Shown here piece after piece: positions 12,301 through 26,600 of a stretch of DNA of 64,000 nucleotides. Origin of the DNA: Todiramphus chloris collaris (taxonomy: Eukaryota > Chordata > Aves > Coraciiformes > Alcedinidae); assembly GCA_025345505.1 (NCBI GenBank), contig JANVCC010000073.1, positions 7,802,950 through 7,866,949 of the forward strand. Reading direction: 5' to 3'. The number at the start of each line of letters is the position of its first letter. The first letter of the stretch is position 1. A model generated the notes under the pieces. The model worked only from the letters and a program-made list of their open reading frames with translations. It ran no database searches and was not told the DNA's origin. A program made the translations under genes and the position numbers.

Positions 12301-15300
12301 CGTTGTGCTGCCTTGGATGACCAACATGGAGGGACTGATCAAGCCTGGACTGGGACCTGCATCACTATCTCAGACCATGCCAGGGTCCAGTCCCTGCATC
12401 TTGACCCATTCCACATTCTGTGGGCATGTCGGGCTCTGGGCCCCCATCTCACCCAGCCTCTTGTGGCTGTGAGGTGGGAAAGAGGAACTCTCCTTCCTTC
12501 TCTCTCTTTCTTTGTATATGTAAAGATTTTCCCCTGAATTTAAGCAAACTCATCTAGAAACAAGAAACTCGAGTCAGCTTTCTGAGAACACTTTGGAGAG
12601 ATACTGATTTCATGTCTGTAAGAGTGTAAATTGGGAGGAGGGGGGAGCACTTCTTGACTTCATCAGAACTATTTTGAATTTGCCCCATATAACAAAGCTG
12701 TCCATTTTTAAATACAAATAGAAAATACAACAGTTGATATTAATTGCCTTCAATCCCATTTTAATGGGCTCTGTATTTCAGAACTGGGATAAGTGCCTCC
12801 ACTCTCTGCGAGTAGTATAAAAGCTACATGACTATCCAGTACTATTATATGTCAGAACTGACAGGGAGCTACAAGCTTCATCTTAATTGCTGAAAAGAAA
12901 GTTAAGAGTACCTATTTGATGAGCTTGTCTTATTCACCCCCTGGGTTTGCCACTTACTCAGTTCAGAGGAATAAACACACATGATTTACACTTGTAAGTA
13001 CATTTTGTCCTTTCTTCCCCTTAAATAAGTCCCAGTAGAGAGCAACGCAATTGAGGTGCAAAGAAGGAAACCTTGGGAAAAGTCAAAACACACGATTTTA
13101 AAGCTTGAGTACATTGAAAATCTACACTGTCAGTGTGACAGATCTGTATTTTATAAATCAGGTCTCTAACCAGCTTTTGAGAATATCATGGAGCAATCAC
13201 AATTATTTCTGGCAGCTCAGAGAATGGGGAGTGGGGACACAGGTGGGTACTACAGGAGGAACGCTGTAAAGAGCAGTCCCCCCAAGCACCCACTCACCTT
13301 TTGCAAGCACAACTTCATTTCCACAGCGCCCAAATCCACCAGATGCAGGGAGAAACCTGCAACTGGGGAAACAATAAATTGCATGGAGATTTTTTTATTC
13401 TGTAACTTTTCACAAGGTATTCTAGCAGCATTTGAAACACCAGGCCAATCTCTGAAACACACTGTCCTGGCTGGCAAGCAACATGTGGCTGAGCCAAGAT
13501 TTGGGTTTGAAATGGAGATGTTCCAGCCCTCAGCAGACAGGTACAAGCAGCCGAGTTGCTCCCCCTCTTGCCTGTAGTCACCTGGCAGGGATGGCCCAGG
13601 GAAGCCTGCAAAGGGACTCCAGACAGGGCACTGGCCCGGGTCCATTGCTGCTGTTCAATGAACTGTAGAAATCAAAAAGTGAAACAAAAAAACCCCTGCA
13701 TCGAGCCAGCTGTGCCTCCTGTCTGTGCAGCATGGGGTAGAGTTTTAACAAAGAAAGAGCAATGTGTGGAAATGGAAAGAATCATGCACAGAAAAATGCA
13801 AATAAGCATCAGGACTGCAGAGCCAGAGCAGGGGCTGAGTGAGAACTTTGAGACAAATGGATGGAGCAGCTTTTCCACAGTTCATCAGGAATCACCCTTC
13901 TAGCTGCAAGCAGAGAACTGAGGAAGGCCAGAGAGAAAGGGAGTGTTGCTCTGCACCTCGAAGGCTGCAAATGCTTCAAGGCTGGGTTACTGCAAACACT
14001 ATGAAGAATGCAGAGAAAAGTGTCAGGGCAACAAGAGGGAGATGAAAAACTTCCCCTGCTTGGGGCCTGAGCCTCACAGAAAGACAAAAGGGAGAAATGA
14101 CCCACAGGTAGTAGCTACACACTGCAGGGCAGAAGGATGCTCAGGACAGTTCCTCACCAGTGCGAAGCTGACAGGTTTGTGCAAATCATATCTACTGTGG
14201 ATCTGCCTCTCAACATCATCTGTGCATGGTTATTTGTATTAATCATCCAAGACAAACCTTTTTATCCAGCCTTTAGGAACCTTTAGTTTTTCATGCAGCA
14301 CATGTAGAAGTAACAAAAGAACATTTTTACTTGAAGCCTAAACCAGAACTCCACAAAATCTTTTGGTTGTATTTCTCACTGAAAAGTAACAAAACCATTT
14401 GCAAACAGCACCACTACTTGGTCATGTTTGTCCCCTTAGCCAGGGGAGCTCTGACCTCAAAAATCCCTGAGGGTTTCATAATTGATCAGGAACTATATTT
14501 TCCAGGAGAATGACTTATTTAAAAAACATCTGAAAGCTGACTCTCAGCTAATCCCTTCACACCAGAAAGGCACTGGTTTTCCATGCTTTCTTCTCTCTGC
14601 TATTTTTAATCTCCCTGCCGTTTCCTACACTTTAATGTATATCCACATTTTCTGAACCTTCCCTGTCACCCTCTCTGTGGTCAGTTCTTAGAAAAAGGGT
14701 GAGTAAAGGACACTGCCAACTCCATGCTTTTGTGCTCCTTGGGGAAAAGCAGGTCATAGGAAAGAAAGAAATGGATGTGTGAGGCACACACCCTGTCTCC
14801 ATCACTGAGCGTGTGAGCAGGATGGCAGCTCTGATCTCAGAGTACAGAAATACCAACAGCCCCTGTCTGGAGAGAGTGGGTTTTCCTAAATGCTTAGGTA
14901 AACCAAAGGCTTCGGAGCTGGTATTAATAGACTGGGATAGCTGGGAGAAACTTCACTGTATACACTAATGAAAATGTGTCTAAGTACTTTGGAGCCATGA
15001 ATTTCTATTTTTAGAGAAATGTGGGTAGTTAAGTAGCCCCTGGCCACTTGTCTCAGAGGAGCAGAGGCAAGTGTCCTGCCTATGGAAAACCTCAAGCCAC
15101 AGAGGACAGAGGTATTAAACCATTTCCTGTAAGAGTGAAACAGGGACATTCAGCTGAGAGAGACCCGAAGCGCAGTGGAACACCCGGATGGACAGACAGT
15201 CACACATCACTAGGTGAAGCCCAGCCAAGCCTTGGTAAAAGACAGCAGTGAAATAGCAAAAGAAGGGCATGACCCACCAGCCTAGCACAGAAGGTGCAAG

Positions 15301-16508
15301 AGAGAAGCTCTCCCATTAAAATCACAGGGAGCACTTCAGTGTACAATCGTTCCTGTTGGAATTTGGCCATGGAGCTGGAATTAATGTCCCTTCCTCAGGC
15401 AACAAACCCCACAAGTGGTCAGAGCCCCTCAGCCTGGGAAGAGCACAGCCCCAGCAGCCCTGAGCTGCTGCACGCTGGCTCGGCCGCAGCTCTGAAAGCA
15501 GAGCTCCCCCATGCAGCACCTGAGGCTGCAGTCCCCTGAAGCCTCACAGCCTCCCTTGAACATCACCCCTGAGACACCCACCGCATTTCAAACCTTGTTA
15601 TCATGTAAACAAAACTGGAAGAGGTGAGAGGCAGGAGCAGAAAAAGAGAATGATTTCTCTAGTTTCAGATGAGATATGAAGAAAACTGGGGACCATTAAG
15701 TAACCAAAAGCAACAGGCATGGAGACAGATTTTTCTACAAGTCTAGTATTTAAAACGTTAATCACTCCCTGTTGTATCCAAAAGAGCCTACTATAAAATT
15801 CATTTGCCTTGATCACTTCCTATCCATAAGAATGAAAAAAACCCCACCAAAACAAAAATCAAGCTATGTTGATGCAATTTAGAGAACGTGGCTAACATTC
15901 AAGATTTGCTTTGTCCACTTTATTCATCTGGAGTAGTACTGCTGAGCACCTAGAGAACTGCAGAGGTGAGCAGTCCAAGAGCTGATGAGGATCTAATGAT
16001 TTGGTCTTTGTCACACTTCTCTTCCATCTTTAAAAAGAGCTGAACATTTTATTAAGGACATCCAACAGGATGCTTGTGATCCTTCTATGGACGGTGCAGG
16101 TGCTTTACTTAATGGCATCTCCACTCATCGTCAGCTTAGACTATTAAACACAAAAATGGAAAAACACAAGAGCAGACTTAGATGTGTCTGTGTGGATGGG
16201 TAGATAGTGAACCCAGAAAGGAAGAAAGTTCAATTCTCTGATTCATTCAAAGTGGAGATGCTCAATCTCTTCTCCTTTGGCATGTTCTAAAATCTAAACC
16301 AAAAGCACTCGGTGAGGAATTCTCCCTGCAGATGTATTAATTTTATTCCAATTTCAACTCTGCAAATCACCTCTCACACCACAAACCAGGTGTTAGCTGA
16401 CTCTCATTTCAAACACTAGAGAGGAAATGGATGTAGTAGGACCACTAATATCTCTGGGTTCTGGGAAACGAGGACCACCAGCACCATCACTGTCTTCAGG
16501 AGCATCAC
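6356..16508. other. Intergenic DNA
   Basis: Ten kilobases with only an (AT)n repeat. The longest frame is 178 codons (11496-12032, minus), not recognised and within chance expectation. Slightly GC-richer patches near 9300-9500, 11500-12400 and 13200-14100 show no splice-bounded coding signal that I could identify. Confidence 0.6.
10292..10318. repeat. (AT)n dinucleotide repeat
   Basis: About 13 AT units with one C interruption near the left end. It creates false Tyr-Ile repeats in several frames. Confidence 0.95.
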
Positions 16509-17300
16509 TCAGTAGCACTGTCTCAGGTACCTGCAGGCAGTTAGTCTGCATTTAGGATTAGCCATGGTGATGGAAGCAACAGAGCTGATGTCTCTCTGGG
16601 GTCTTTGGATGAGGCTCAATGTGGTGTCTTGAAAGAATTTAATTACTTCACGTGCAGAGTCCGGGGGAGCAGATGACAGAAGTGGAACAGGACCAGGGAG
16701 AAGGTGCAGTACAGAGAGAATGATGGTGCTTTGCATATAAGCAGCACAGATGTGGTGTGCCCACCATTGAGCTACTAAGCAAGGCTGGACCCAGACTTGA
16801 ATCCTGCAAAAGTTCCTGAGTGACTCCATGACTCCTCCTGGGAGTGTAAGGTAGGGCAGGGTTTGATCACATGATAACAGCTCACGTTGCTCCAGTAGTC
16901 CCTGTGCTGCACTTGAGCTAATGTTTCTCCCTGAATCTGGGTGCTCAGGGCAGGTACACCAGGACAGTGGTGATGAAGAAATCACCTGAAGGAATTTGTT
17001 AGAAATTGCCCTTACTAACTTAGGGAGACTGTATTGCCTTCCCCTGGTATCACAGAGGTCACAGAAGGACATGGTTGCCAATTTTTGGTGATTGTATATG
17101 CTCAGGAAAGAGAGAAATCTCCAGCTCATATCCAGCCTGACTCTCATGAAGCCAAAGGTTCTGGGACAAAACTTCAGATCCTGAGGTGACAAAAAGATAG
17201 CATCTAAGTAATCGTGGAGCTTACTGGAGCACTGCAGGGATGCTGTGCCATGCTTTTCATTGGTGTGAACCACCATCAGCGGACCAACAGTGATACACAT
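16509..17300 (-). other. 263-codon open frame, function unknown
   Basis: The longest open frame in the window. The translation begins MCITVGPLMVVHTNEKHGTA and shows no domain, transposase or retroviral motif that I recognise, no signal peptide, and several scattered Cys and Trp residues. The ATG has a weak context (C at -3). At this base composition such a length is expected rarely by chance (my rough estimate is a few hundredths per window), so it is listed but not called a gene. It could be part of an unrecognised repeat, an old pseudogene or chance. Confidence 0.2.
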
Positions 17301-18750
17301 CAGTCAGCATCTGACTCACTGATTCTGCTTTGCATTTCCTTCTCGCTAGATAAAGGCTGTGCCAATGGAGATGCTGTTAGTTGTCCAAGAGGGGATGTAA
17401 ACTATGATGAAAGAATTAGAAGCTCCCAGAGATACAGAGAAAAGGGAAGCAGGAGATTCCCAGCCCTGCTGTTTCGGCATGTCATTTTGAAAAGTTTCCC
17501 TAGGGTCTATGGTTGGGAGTTGGTGTGCCTTCAAAACAGAGGATAGAGGAGCACTGTCCTGCCACTGTAACATTTACAGTGAGAGGGATTATCCCAGGAC
17601 TGAGATCTTCACTGGAAAAGACATTGCTCAAGAGCTGCTTAAGAGTGGCAGTTTCTGCTAATATATTCCAGGCAATTTGGGTTCAGTTGTGTCCTCTCCT
17701 TCCCCTCTTGCAATTTTCCTCCAAAAGTGGTGATGTTTCACAAGAGCCTGGAGATGCGGGAACCAGGTGAGGACCACAACAGGAGGCTGGCTCCTGGGTG
17801 GCTATGGTCTGGGGAAGTCAGCATCGGGCTCCCAGTTCTACAAGGAAAGGCAGCCATGAATCTTCCTTGATGTCCCCAGTGGGGTGGAGGTAAGTGCCAG
17901 AGAACCAGACAGATTCACTTGGTAGATTGTGGCTATCAAGATGGGGCTGCCTATCCCCTGAGAATCCTCAGTTCCCATCACCCAGAGGGGGATTGCTCAA
18001 ACCACAGCTGCAAGTCACAGACCCAGGTTTAGCTCACAGGTAATTTGAATTCTGTGCTTGGCCAGCCATTGATAACAATAATCTTCACTGCTCTAAAACT
18101 CTCTCAGACACAAACATCTGTGTGTGAACATTACCGTGGCCTTGTTTTGATGACAGAAAAAGAAATACCTCCTTTCACACAGCCCTTGTCAGGGTAGATG
18201 GTAACTATGGAGCCTTTCACACACAGCTGGTGTTTTCAGATTTTTTTTTTAAGAAAAGTCTTACTGGATATAAATGAATGGGAAAGATATATATAATGTA
18301 AACTGCCACCATAACAAATGGAATACAAACATGTCTGTGTTTGAATGAAATTGCAGCAGTAAGGAAAGGTTTTCTTAATTATCTCCAGTTTTTCAAATAA
18401 TTCTTTAAAACAAATATTTGGGGAATTTTTTATGTGAGAGACAGAAGAAGAGGAAACCCATGCATCATCCTCTACAAGCTACTACTATTTTTATATTCCT
18501 AAATAGCTGCTGTATTAAGAAGCCAAGAGAACACAACTGTGTATTTAGTCCCAAACCAAACTCAGTATGTTTGTGCTGGCTGCTCTCCTGAGGGCCTTGC
18601 TCTAAGATACTTCAGCCTTGATTTGAAAAAACATCTTCAGGGAAAGAAAACACCACAGCCCCATGTCTGCCTGGCTGCTTGCCTGCCTACAAACAGCTGG
18701 CCATGGTGCTAAGGAAAGTAGGAATGGGACTGCAAAAGACACTTCCCCTA

Positions 18751-18790
18751 CTTAAAAGAAAAAAAAAAAGAGGAAAAAAAAACAAACCAA
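18751..18790 (+). repeat. A-rich tract
   Basis: Mostly A with scattered G and a final C. No LINE or SINE body that I recognise precedes it. Confidence 0.8.
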
Positions 18791-20424
18791 CAACCTGAAA
18801 CCCCAAAAGTTTATGCACTGGCTCCTGAGCTGAGTCTCATTTTGCAGAGGCCACTGGGCAGACATCAGATGGTAAGACGTTTTAATTGCTAATGGCCTGG
18901 TCTAGATTTCAACGCGTGACACAGAGATAAAGGACTCTATATCCTATTATCAGTCCCCTGAGCAACTGTTACATCTTATTAAGTGTAACTAGATTCATAG
19001 GTCAGAATCCCATACACAGAGAGTAGATGTACCTTCTTTGACTGGAAGCAGAGTATTATTAGGGTATTCCTTTGCCATAACAATGGCTTGTGAGTTCCAA
19101 AGCAGAACCCTTGTATCAGGCTTTGATATTTTAACTTTCATGCTACAGCTGTTGAAGTGACAAAGCTGGGCTGGAGAGCTATTTGTGCAGTGGGAATGAA
19201 GAACAGACACAGATTGCTGCTTTTTTATGTAGCTTTCCACCCCAAAAATCGTCTAGGTAAAAACAGTTGGATAGTGCCGTCGTCATTATTTGGCAGAGAG
19301 AGAAATCAAGGCCAGGCACAGTGGCTTTGCATAAGATCACACAACAAAGTGGTGCAAGGGCAGAAGCAGAAGCGAGCACGTGTGATGTGGCAGTGCTCTC
19401 TAACTAACAGACCATCACATCCTTTGCTAACCCTGCAGTGGGAAGGGGGAAGGCAGAACCGAGCTGCACGGCGGTGGCAAATTCACCGGTGACTCGATGC
19501 CCGAGAGAAAGACACCGATTCCCATACAGGTCAGCTTCCAGGCCCAGTTAGCATCACCACGCTCCCCAAAGAAACAAACTGGCAAGAACTAATGCTCGAT
19601 ATTTTGTATTTTAAAGGCCTGCCTTTCCTTAAAGCTTTAGAGCTTTTGCTTCTGTATAGATTCTGATCCATTGTACATCAGTGTAGCTCCTCTGAAGGTG
19701 ACGGAGCCGCATCTATTTTTATCAGCTAAGAATCTGGTCCAGCCCTCTAAGAAAGAAGGGGGCTTGCAGGAGATGAGCCATTCACATCTTTCCTGACTCT
19801 TATAATGCTGCTTCCCACACCAAACACTCAGCATCTCACAGGGCTGGGGTCTTCAAGGTGAGGCTTAACATATATTCTCGGGTAGTCACTGAACTGATTG
19901 CCAGCAGAGAGGGAACTGTAAGTCAGCGGTGATAACCGAGGCCCTGCTGAGCTGTCACCGGTGGGGAACCTTTGCAGCTCCAAGAGGTTGACAGTCTCTC
20001 ATAAATAACCCATCTTCTACGAGATGCTGCAGTTTGACTTGTATTTCATAATATGGGAAAAAAATGAGCTGACCCCTGCTTTGAATAAGGAGACTTGTGG
20101 GCTTATTAGCTGCATTACCTACCTCGCCCTTCTTTGAGCAACATATTTTTCCTCCAGTTGCAGAAAGTCAGATATTTTCAAGTTGCAGGCAAGAAACGTG
20201 AAAAGGCATGTAAAAACCATAGTGCTGAGGGTGGCCTTTGCAGGCTGTGCAAACCATCTTCTGGGTGCACTGCTGATGTGCTGTGATGAAATGCCATTTT
20301 AGCTCGCTGAGGAGCATTAAGCGATGCTGTTCTTTCTCTGTCCTGAAACATCTGGCCTGGCAGCAGGAAGCTTTCTGTGATTTAGAAGAGACTTTGCAAG
20401 GTGCAATCTTTCTCCAAATCCTGC

Positions 20425-20461
20425 TTTTTTCTTTTTTTTTCTTTTTCTTTTATTTCTTTTA
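20425..20461 (+). repeat. Pyrimidine-rich T/C tract
   Basis: Long T runs broken by single C bases, about 100 bases left of the 20.6 kb hairpin. It resembles an extended polypyrimidine tract and ends in TTTTAG, so it could act as a splice acceptor, but no exon is evident after it. Confidence 0.7.
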
Positions 20462-20563
20462 GGCGAGTTTTCAGAAGCACTGCAAACTCAGTGAATCACT
20501 TGGCTGAATGGCCCACATAGTTTCCTCTTAAGTCAGCTTTGGCAGTGAGCCACTGAACACATT

Positions 20564-20638
20564 CTGAGGCTTGGCTTCAAGTAATAATTTTATTGGTGAG
20601 ATTATTCAAATATTTGAAGCCAAGCCACCCATCCTCAG
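20564..20638 (+). other. 75-nt imperfect hairpin, pre-miRNA sized
   Basis: ggcttggcttcaa (20568-20580) and ttgaagccaagcc (20614-20626) are a perfect 13-base inverted repeat. Inside, aataat (20583-20588) can pair with attatt (20601-20606); outside, ctgag (20564-20568) can pair with ctcag (20634-20638). The total length and loop size match an animal precursor microRNA, but I recognise no known family. It may instead be a small palindromic repeat. Confidence 0.4.
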
Positions 20639-23600
20639 TCTTGCGTGCCCCACTCTTTGCACTTCACCAGAGGGAGAAGGGCTGCAGGATCAGGCTGTAG
20701 AAATCTAAGCACAGAAGCACTGAACAAATGGAAACTTTGCTTCCAACACCAAAGGAATTTCCCTTCAGTTATCACCTTACATGCCCAGCTGCAGGGCTGG
20801 GGCAGTCCAGCTGCATGCCACTGGTGTTACTGGTGGCTGGATGCGATCTCTGGAGCGACTGTGCCCAGGAAAGGCTGGTGCCATCCCTGTGGATGAAGCA
20901 GCTGCTGCTGCTGCCTTCACACTCCGGGACAAGCCGGCTGCTGCCAGGCTGCCGTCACCTAGCACACGAGAGACCACGGGCCCGATGCTCAGGGCAGGTA
21001 CAAACCCCCATGCAGCGCGAGTCAGCTTTGCCTCCGCAATCATAGAATCAGAGAGTGATTTAGAATGGAAAAGATCTTTAAAATCATCAAAGGCAGCCAC
21101 AATCCTCCCGCCGCCCGTGCTCTGGCTGGGAAAGCGGCTGCAATTGCATTTCTTGTGCTCTCTGTCAGGTTCCCCACCCTCAGACCGGCACCTGGCTCTG
21201 CTTTGCGGATCCCATCCCAGTCGGTAGCTGCCCTCCATCTGCGTGTCCAGCAGCACTGACAGGAGCTCTGGCTTCGCAGAGGCTTAAAAGGACAGAACAC
21301 CTGCCGGGGGAGGAATCGGTTTTGGACAAAGCACTGCAAGCAGCTGGGGAGCGTTTCAAACAGATTGGAGCCTGCATCAAAACTCCTTTATTCCAAAATC
21401 CACTGTTCCGAGCTAGAGTCAAATATTGCAGATGACCCAAGAGATCTTCTCTAACATATCACTGTATCTGGGAGGAAATTCTCCTAATACTAAATTCTGA
21501 GTAACCCCAAGACTCTGCACTCTCCAGTGAGTTTAGAACGTTTTTGGACTTGAAGGTAATCAGGCAGGAAGAAGGACAGCCTTTTTTTTCAAGCAACTGG
21601 ATTCCAATTAGCTTTACCTTTCGTTTCAAAGCAAGGAAGCCACCATAAAGCAAGCATCCTGAAAACTGATAATCTGATGCGAGTGCAGAAGGACAAGTTC
21701 AATCAAACGCGTCTTGCTGTTCTAAAGCACTGCTTGCATTCATTGGAGACTCATTTCAGCATGGCAGGTCACAGCAGTATAAACATAGTGGGGAAAAAAA
21801 AAAAGAGCTGGAGCTGGCAAACAGTCAGAACTTGCTGTTCCTGACCCAGTAACCTACTTTTTGAGAGCCACGTAACATGAAAGCCACCCCTAGCTCAGAC
21901 TGCGACATCACCTCTTACTTAACTTCTTAGAGGCAAACAGTGGGTCTGGCTGGGAAGACTTAGGTGGGATGTGGTAACCATTTATTTCGTTCTGGTCACA
22001 AAAATCATTTTAGGTGAGACAGGAAAACAGAGAGTGGTTTCTAACCTTGAGTCATTGAAAGCCACCATCTGAACATGCATGCTCCATGTGGCAGAGTGGG
22101 ACCTGGGAGCCTACCAGGCTGACACAGAGCAACCTCAAATTTTGTCTACAGCACCAGTGCCACCATCAGCATCACAGCCATGAGTAAAGAAATTGTCCAA
22201 GGGAACAACTCATGAAGAAGACCTGGTTTACCTCTGTGATGCTGCATTAGCTCCCTCATTCTGACCTGATGTGGTATTCAGAGATAGCTCAGTCTTTAAA
22301 GGCAGGGAAGACTTGAGGACCTCTGTGACCAGCAACAGCTGCTCTCTTGTGATAGCTTTCCATGCTTGTTCTCCCTTCAAGAGGGCAACAGCAAGAGTCA
22401 TCAACACCTAACAGCTTTGGGATGATATCCACTTTCCTCTTCCCTTCTTTGCTCCCCCAGATTTCTCCTGTCTCAGGCTTCCAAAGAAGCACCTCTGTTC
22501 AAGTTAATGAAGGACCTTGGGGAACTGCTGAACGTGGTGGGAAAAGGTGTATTCTCGAGGATATGCAGTATCCCTTTTGTACAGGGCAACTCCTGGAGTA
22601 TTGGGAATTTTCTCCTGCGTCTTATTTACAGTTTCTCTTCACTTTTTAAATTACAAAAGTGGCATCACTGGTTGAAATGCACCTGGCTACAGTGTTGGTA
22701 GCCTGCAGACAAGGAAAGCAGTAACCTGTGGTACTCATCACTCAGGGACAGTCCACGCTGAACACCTGCTGTCCCCAAATGGGTCAGGCAACAAACACCA
22801 GCTGCAAAGTTAGTACCTGTCTCACAGCATATGGTGAATTATCTGTTTTCACATTGTATTCCTGGAACTTCCAGAGGCAAAAAAAAATAAAGCCAACTAT
22901 AGTACTGCTATCCTGACAGAGCAAAGGAGGAGAGCTGGATCACTGGATCAGTGCTAGAGCAGGAAGAAGCAAGAAGACTTGCTGGGTGTTCTGGTAGCCT
23001 ACACTTCACTTGAGCTAGTGGAGATATCAAGCTGCCCTTGCAAACTGCAGTGTGAGTGGAGAACTATACAGAAGCCCAGCAAAGAGAAATCAACATTGCA
23101 AGACTTCTGTGAGTGCCCGGGTGTCTCAGCACAGCATTGCAGGACCTGGGAGAGTTAAATGGGGCCCCAGTTCAGCAAACCGTTCCCTACATCTTCAAAC
23201 CATTTTGTTTGCCTAAAGCCAACGTGAGCTTTCCTGTCAAAAAACAAATGGAGATGGACTAGGAATAAAGTTTTCAGGCAGTTTTCTACCAGAAATAAAA
23301 GAAGCACTGAAACAGGAAATTATACCCACCCAGTGTTGTTTGAAACTGTACCTCTGTGAACATCCTTAGAAATCAGTGTTTAACACCAGCCATTAAGAAG
23401 CAAAAGATAAACTGAAAGACTAAATTCACATTTGAAAGGATTAATGTTTTACTAAACATCAGGGAAGATGGCTAAGAGTAGTAAGACCAAGTAAGAGAAA
23501 TTATGGACGTTGCTCTTTTGGGAAATGATTCGTTACTGGAATATGCCCATTCTTGCAGGGAATTGCACCTCTCAGCTGAAACACAAAGTCAGAAGAGGTG

Positions 23601-26600
23601 GAAATGAAATGACAAACATTCCAGCTACATGCATAAAACAGCAGTTGAAATAATCATAACAAAATGTCTTGAAATTATACCACCTTCCAGCTGGCTCAAA
23701 CTAAGATTTTCTTTCTGTTGGCACTTTGACTTTCTTATTGCAGAGCAGAAGGGGACAGGGCACTGCAGTAGCTTAAAAATTCTAGCTACATTTTCTTGCA
23801 TCATCACAAACTATTCTTCCACCATCTCTTGTACCAGCAGTTGTAACTTAACCTAAGATTAAAAACATATGGAAGTATTTCACTCTAGCTGGCATAAGCA
23901 CCACACAAAAGTAAATGTTCTAATAGACATAAATAAAGTCATTTTTCTTTACTACAATGTCTAATTTAGATCTCTGAAATTGTAAAATTAAAATCTATTC
24001 TAATCCATACTTACACAGAAATGCATTTCTAGCAGATTATAATATATAACTGCTTATTACACAAAAATCTTGAAATGACTGGATTGTAAAAAAAATAATT
24101 GCCTAATTATGAAATCCTGATGATAAAGACACTATTGTCATGAAAACATCTGGGCTATCAGCCCCCCAGAATGCATGAAATTTCAATAGGCAGAGAAAAA
24201 TCAGGAGGCAGATGAAAGAAGAGTTATAAAGAGGTCCAGAGGGAAAAAAAACCCACATTACCCACTGCAATTTCTATATTGAAGTACGGGTGATGACTAC
24301 AAACAAACCAGCCAGTAATAACTTATTCAAAGTAGTAGTGACATGTATGGGGAGATGAGGCACAGTTATCAAATATTATGCTTATTCTTGCATAATGATG
24401 GAAAAAAACCATACAGCTACTCCACCTTTCTATCATGACAACCTGGAAGGATATTCATTGTATCAGGGTGTTTGAAGACCATTTGCTAATCTGGTGCCTT
24501 AGAGTAACAGAGTTGACAAATCTGAACAGAGCAGACATCAGTAGAATTGCTATAGCACTTAGCTCACATTAAACAGCATTTAAATGATATTTGAAGCACA
24601 AAACACGAACGGGAATAAGAAGGAAGGAGGGGGAAAGGTCAGGTACGTGCAAACAGGTGAAATACTGAGAAGAGTCAAGAGTAGTTTGAGTGTTGTATTC
24701 AGTTCAGTTGAACAGGGCTAATCACCAACGAGAAATCTAGTCCTTGTTAAGCCTGTTGTAAATGCTATGCTAATAGTGAAGTTAGTGGCCGTGCATATTT
24801 TAGCCACTTCTGAAATGATGAAAGCTCCTCTTGGAAAACAGGGGAGTACAACAACGTTGTTATCCCAGATGCAAGCTGCTACACCAAAAGGACCCAAGGA
24901 AGCATGAGAAGATCCGCAGTAGACTGAGGGATGCAATCTAGGGAGAACAGCCCTTCTCTGTGAGCCAGGATATTATCATGTTGGGAGGATCTCTCTCAAA
25001 GCAGGTCTTTTCTCCTTTTCCACCTGAGCCCAAGCCCTGATGACATGTACACCTATAAGTGGCCTGGAGCACACAGGCAACTCCAGGAAGGCTAATGAGG
25101 ATTCATTGTTCAGACAGTTAAAAGTTAAATATATGACAGTATTCACAGGTCTGACAGCTCCCGTAAGACTTGATTTCTTACCTCTAACTAGAGTTCCCAC
25201 CACTGGCAGTGGCTTCAACAACTGATCAGTCAGAGCCTTGGACTCTGCAAGGAAAATCTCATGTGTAAATATTTTGCAAGGCCCCAGAATCAGACTTTAT
25301 GGATGAGACAACAGAGGATGAAGTATCACTGATAGGATAAGACACTCTTTTATGGGGGTGATTACAATGCAGATGGCATTAAATGCACAGTAGCCTTCTT
25401 ACATGGTTGCCATCTGTGATTCCCGGCTAAAGGTTATATTGGGACTCCTATTATAAAATGCTGAGATTTATAATTCAGTGGACATCCAAGTTCTCAGACA
25501 ATAAGTCCTTCAAAATGAAACCTGTTCAGTCATGGGTATTCTGCTCATGTTGGATATTTTTAATGACTAACCCAATAAAGCCAAGAAAGCAGCATCAGCC
25601 TGTGCATCTGATATGTTTTCCATAAATGCCTCTGCACAACAAACTGATGGGGTCAAGTATCTCCTTTGGCCTCTGGTCTGCCTGCTTGTTTGCACGGCGT
25701 TCAGATGCTAGGTTTCATCCTAGCATCACCCCCTGCGCAAAGGCATTTGCACAGCATTTAAGTCTCCCCTAAGCCTTATATTTGGGCTTACAAGGGATTT
25801 AAGAAGTGTGTGCACTGCGGAATGGCCTGCAGGGTACTGGTGAATAGAGTCACATGTGCTAGGAAAAGCTTTCCTATCTTCTAAACAAGTGTTACTCTTC
25901 TGTCAAGTAAATAAAGATGTGCCTGCTATTTACTTTCCAGCACATATTGCAAAGCTCATGCTAATTAAACTTCTAAAACACGCAACAGAATAAATCTGTA
26001 TTGATGTAATGCCAACAAATTGTATACAAACTCTCCTCCATGCACTTAGTAAATATTTGTTTGGAAGAAAATATCTTGTGCTGTCCTAGACAAAGGGAGC
26101 CAAAAGCCAAGGTCTTCCTTTCTGCTCTCATGGGCTCCAGGGATGAAAATCAAGGATCCCACAAGAAGACTTACACAGAATACAAACATAAGGCAAACAC
26201 ATCAGAAAGGAGACAGCCGGGATAAACCTCACAGGCCAGATGCCAGGCTCACCATTATGATGGCCACTGGTATCTCTGCAGCACCAGATAATCTTGGTAT
26301 GACATCAAAGACCTAAGGTTTTTGCCTGTGTGGTTTAAAGTTTGTGGCATTGGTTATGCCAGTGGTCGAAAGGATGGCCCAAGTCCAAAACCATCCCCGA
26401 AGCTCAATGTACACATTTCACTAAAAAGTCCCCTTTTCATCAGAGAAGATTAAAGACTATGGTAGCTCTCAAAATCCAAGCACTAGAAACCTGGGAATAC
26501 TGGGGGGGGTCTGTTACTTTGCCTCTGACTTCAGCAGACAGAACTTCATCCCTAAAACCTGATGAAATTTCAATCCATTAGTATCCCTGTTATTATTATT

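Larger units (their letters stand above)
17301..20563. other. Intergenic DNA
   Basis: No gene. It contains the A-rich and T/C-rich tracts listed separately. The stretch 19900-20060 has a few CpG and unique sequence but no clear motif. Confidence 0.6.

Noticed and set aside
20777..21256. Overlapping 159- and 148-codon frames on both strands
   Set aside because: GC-rich sequence with an embedded CR1 fragment in the middle of both frames, so neither can be a conserved gene.
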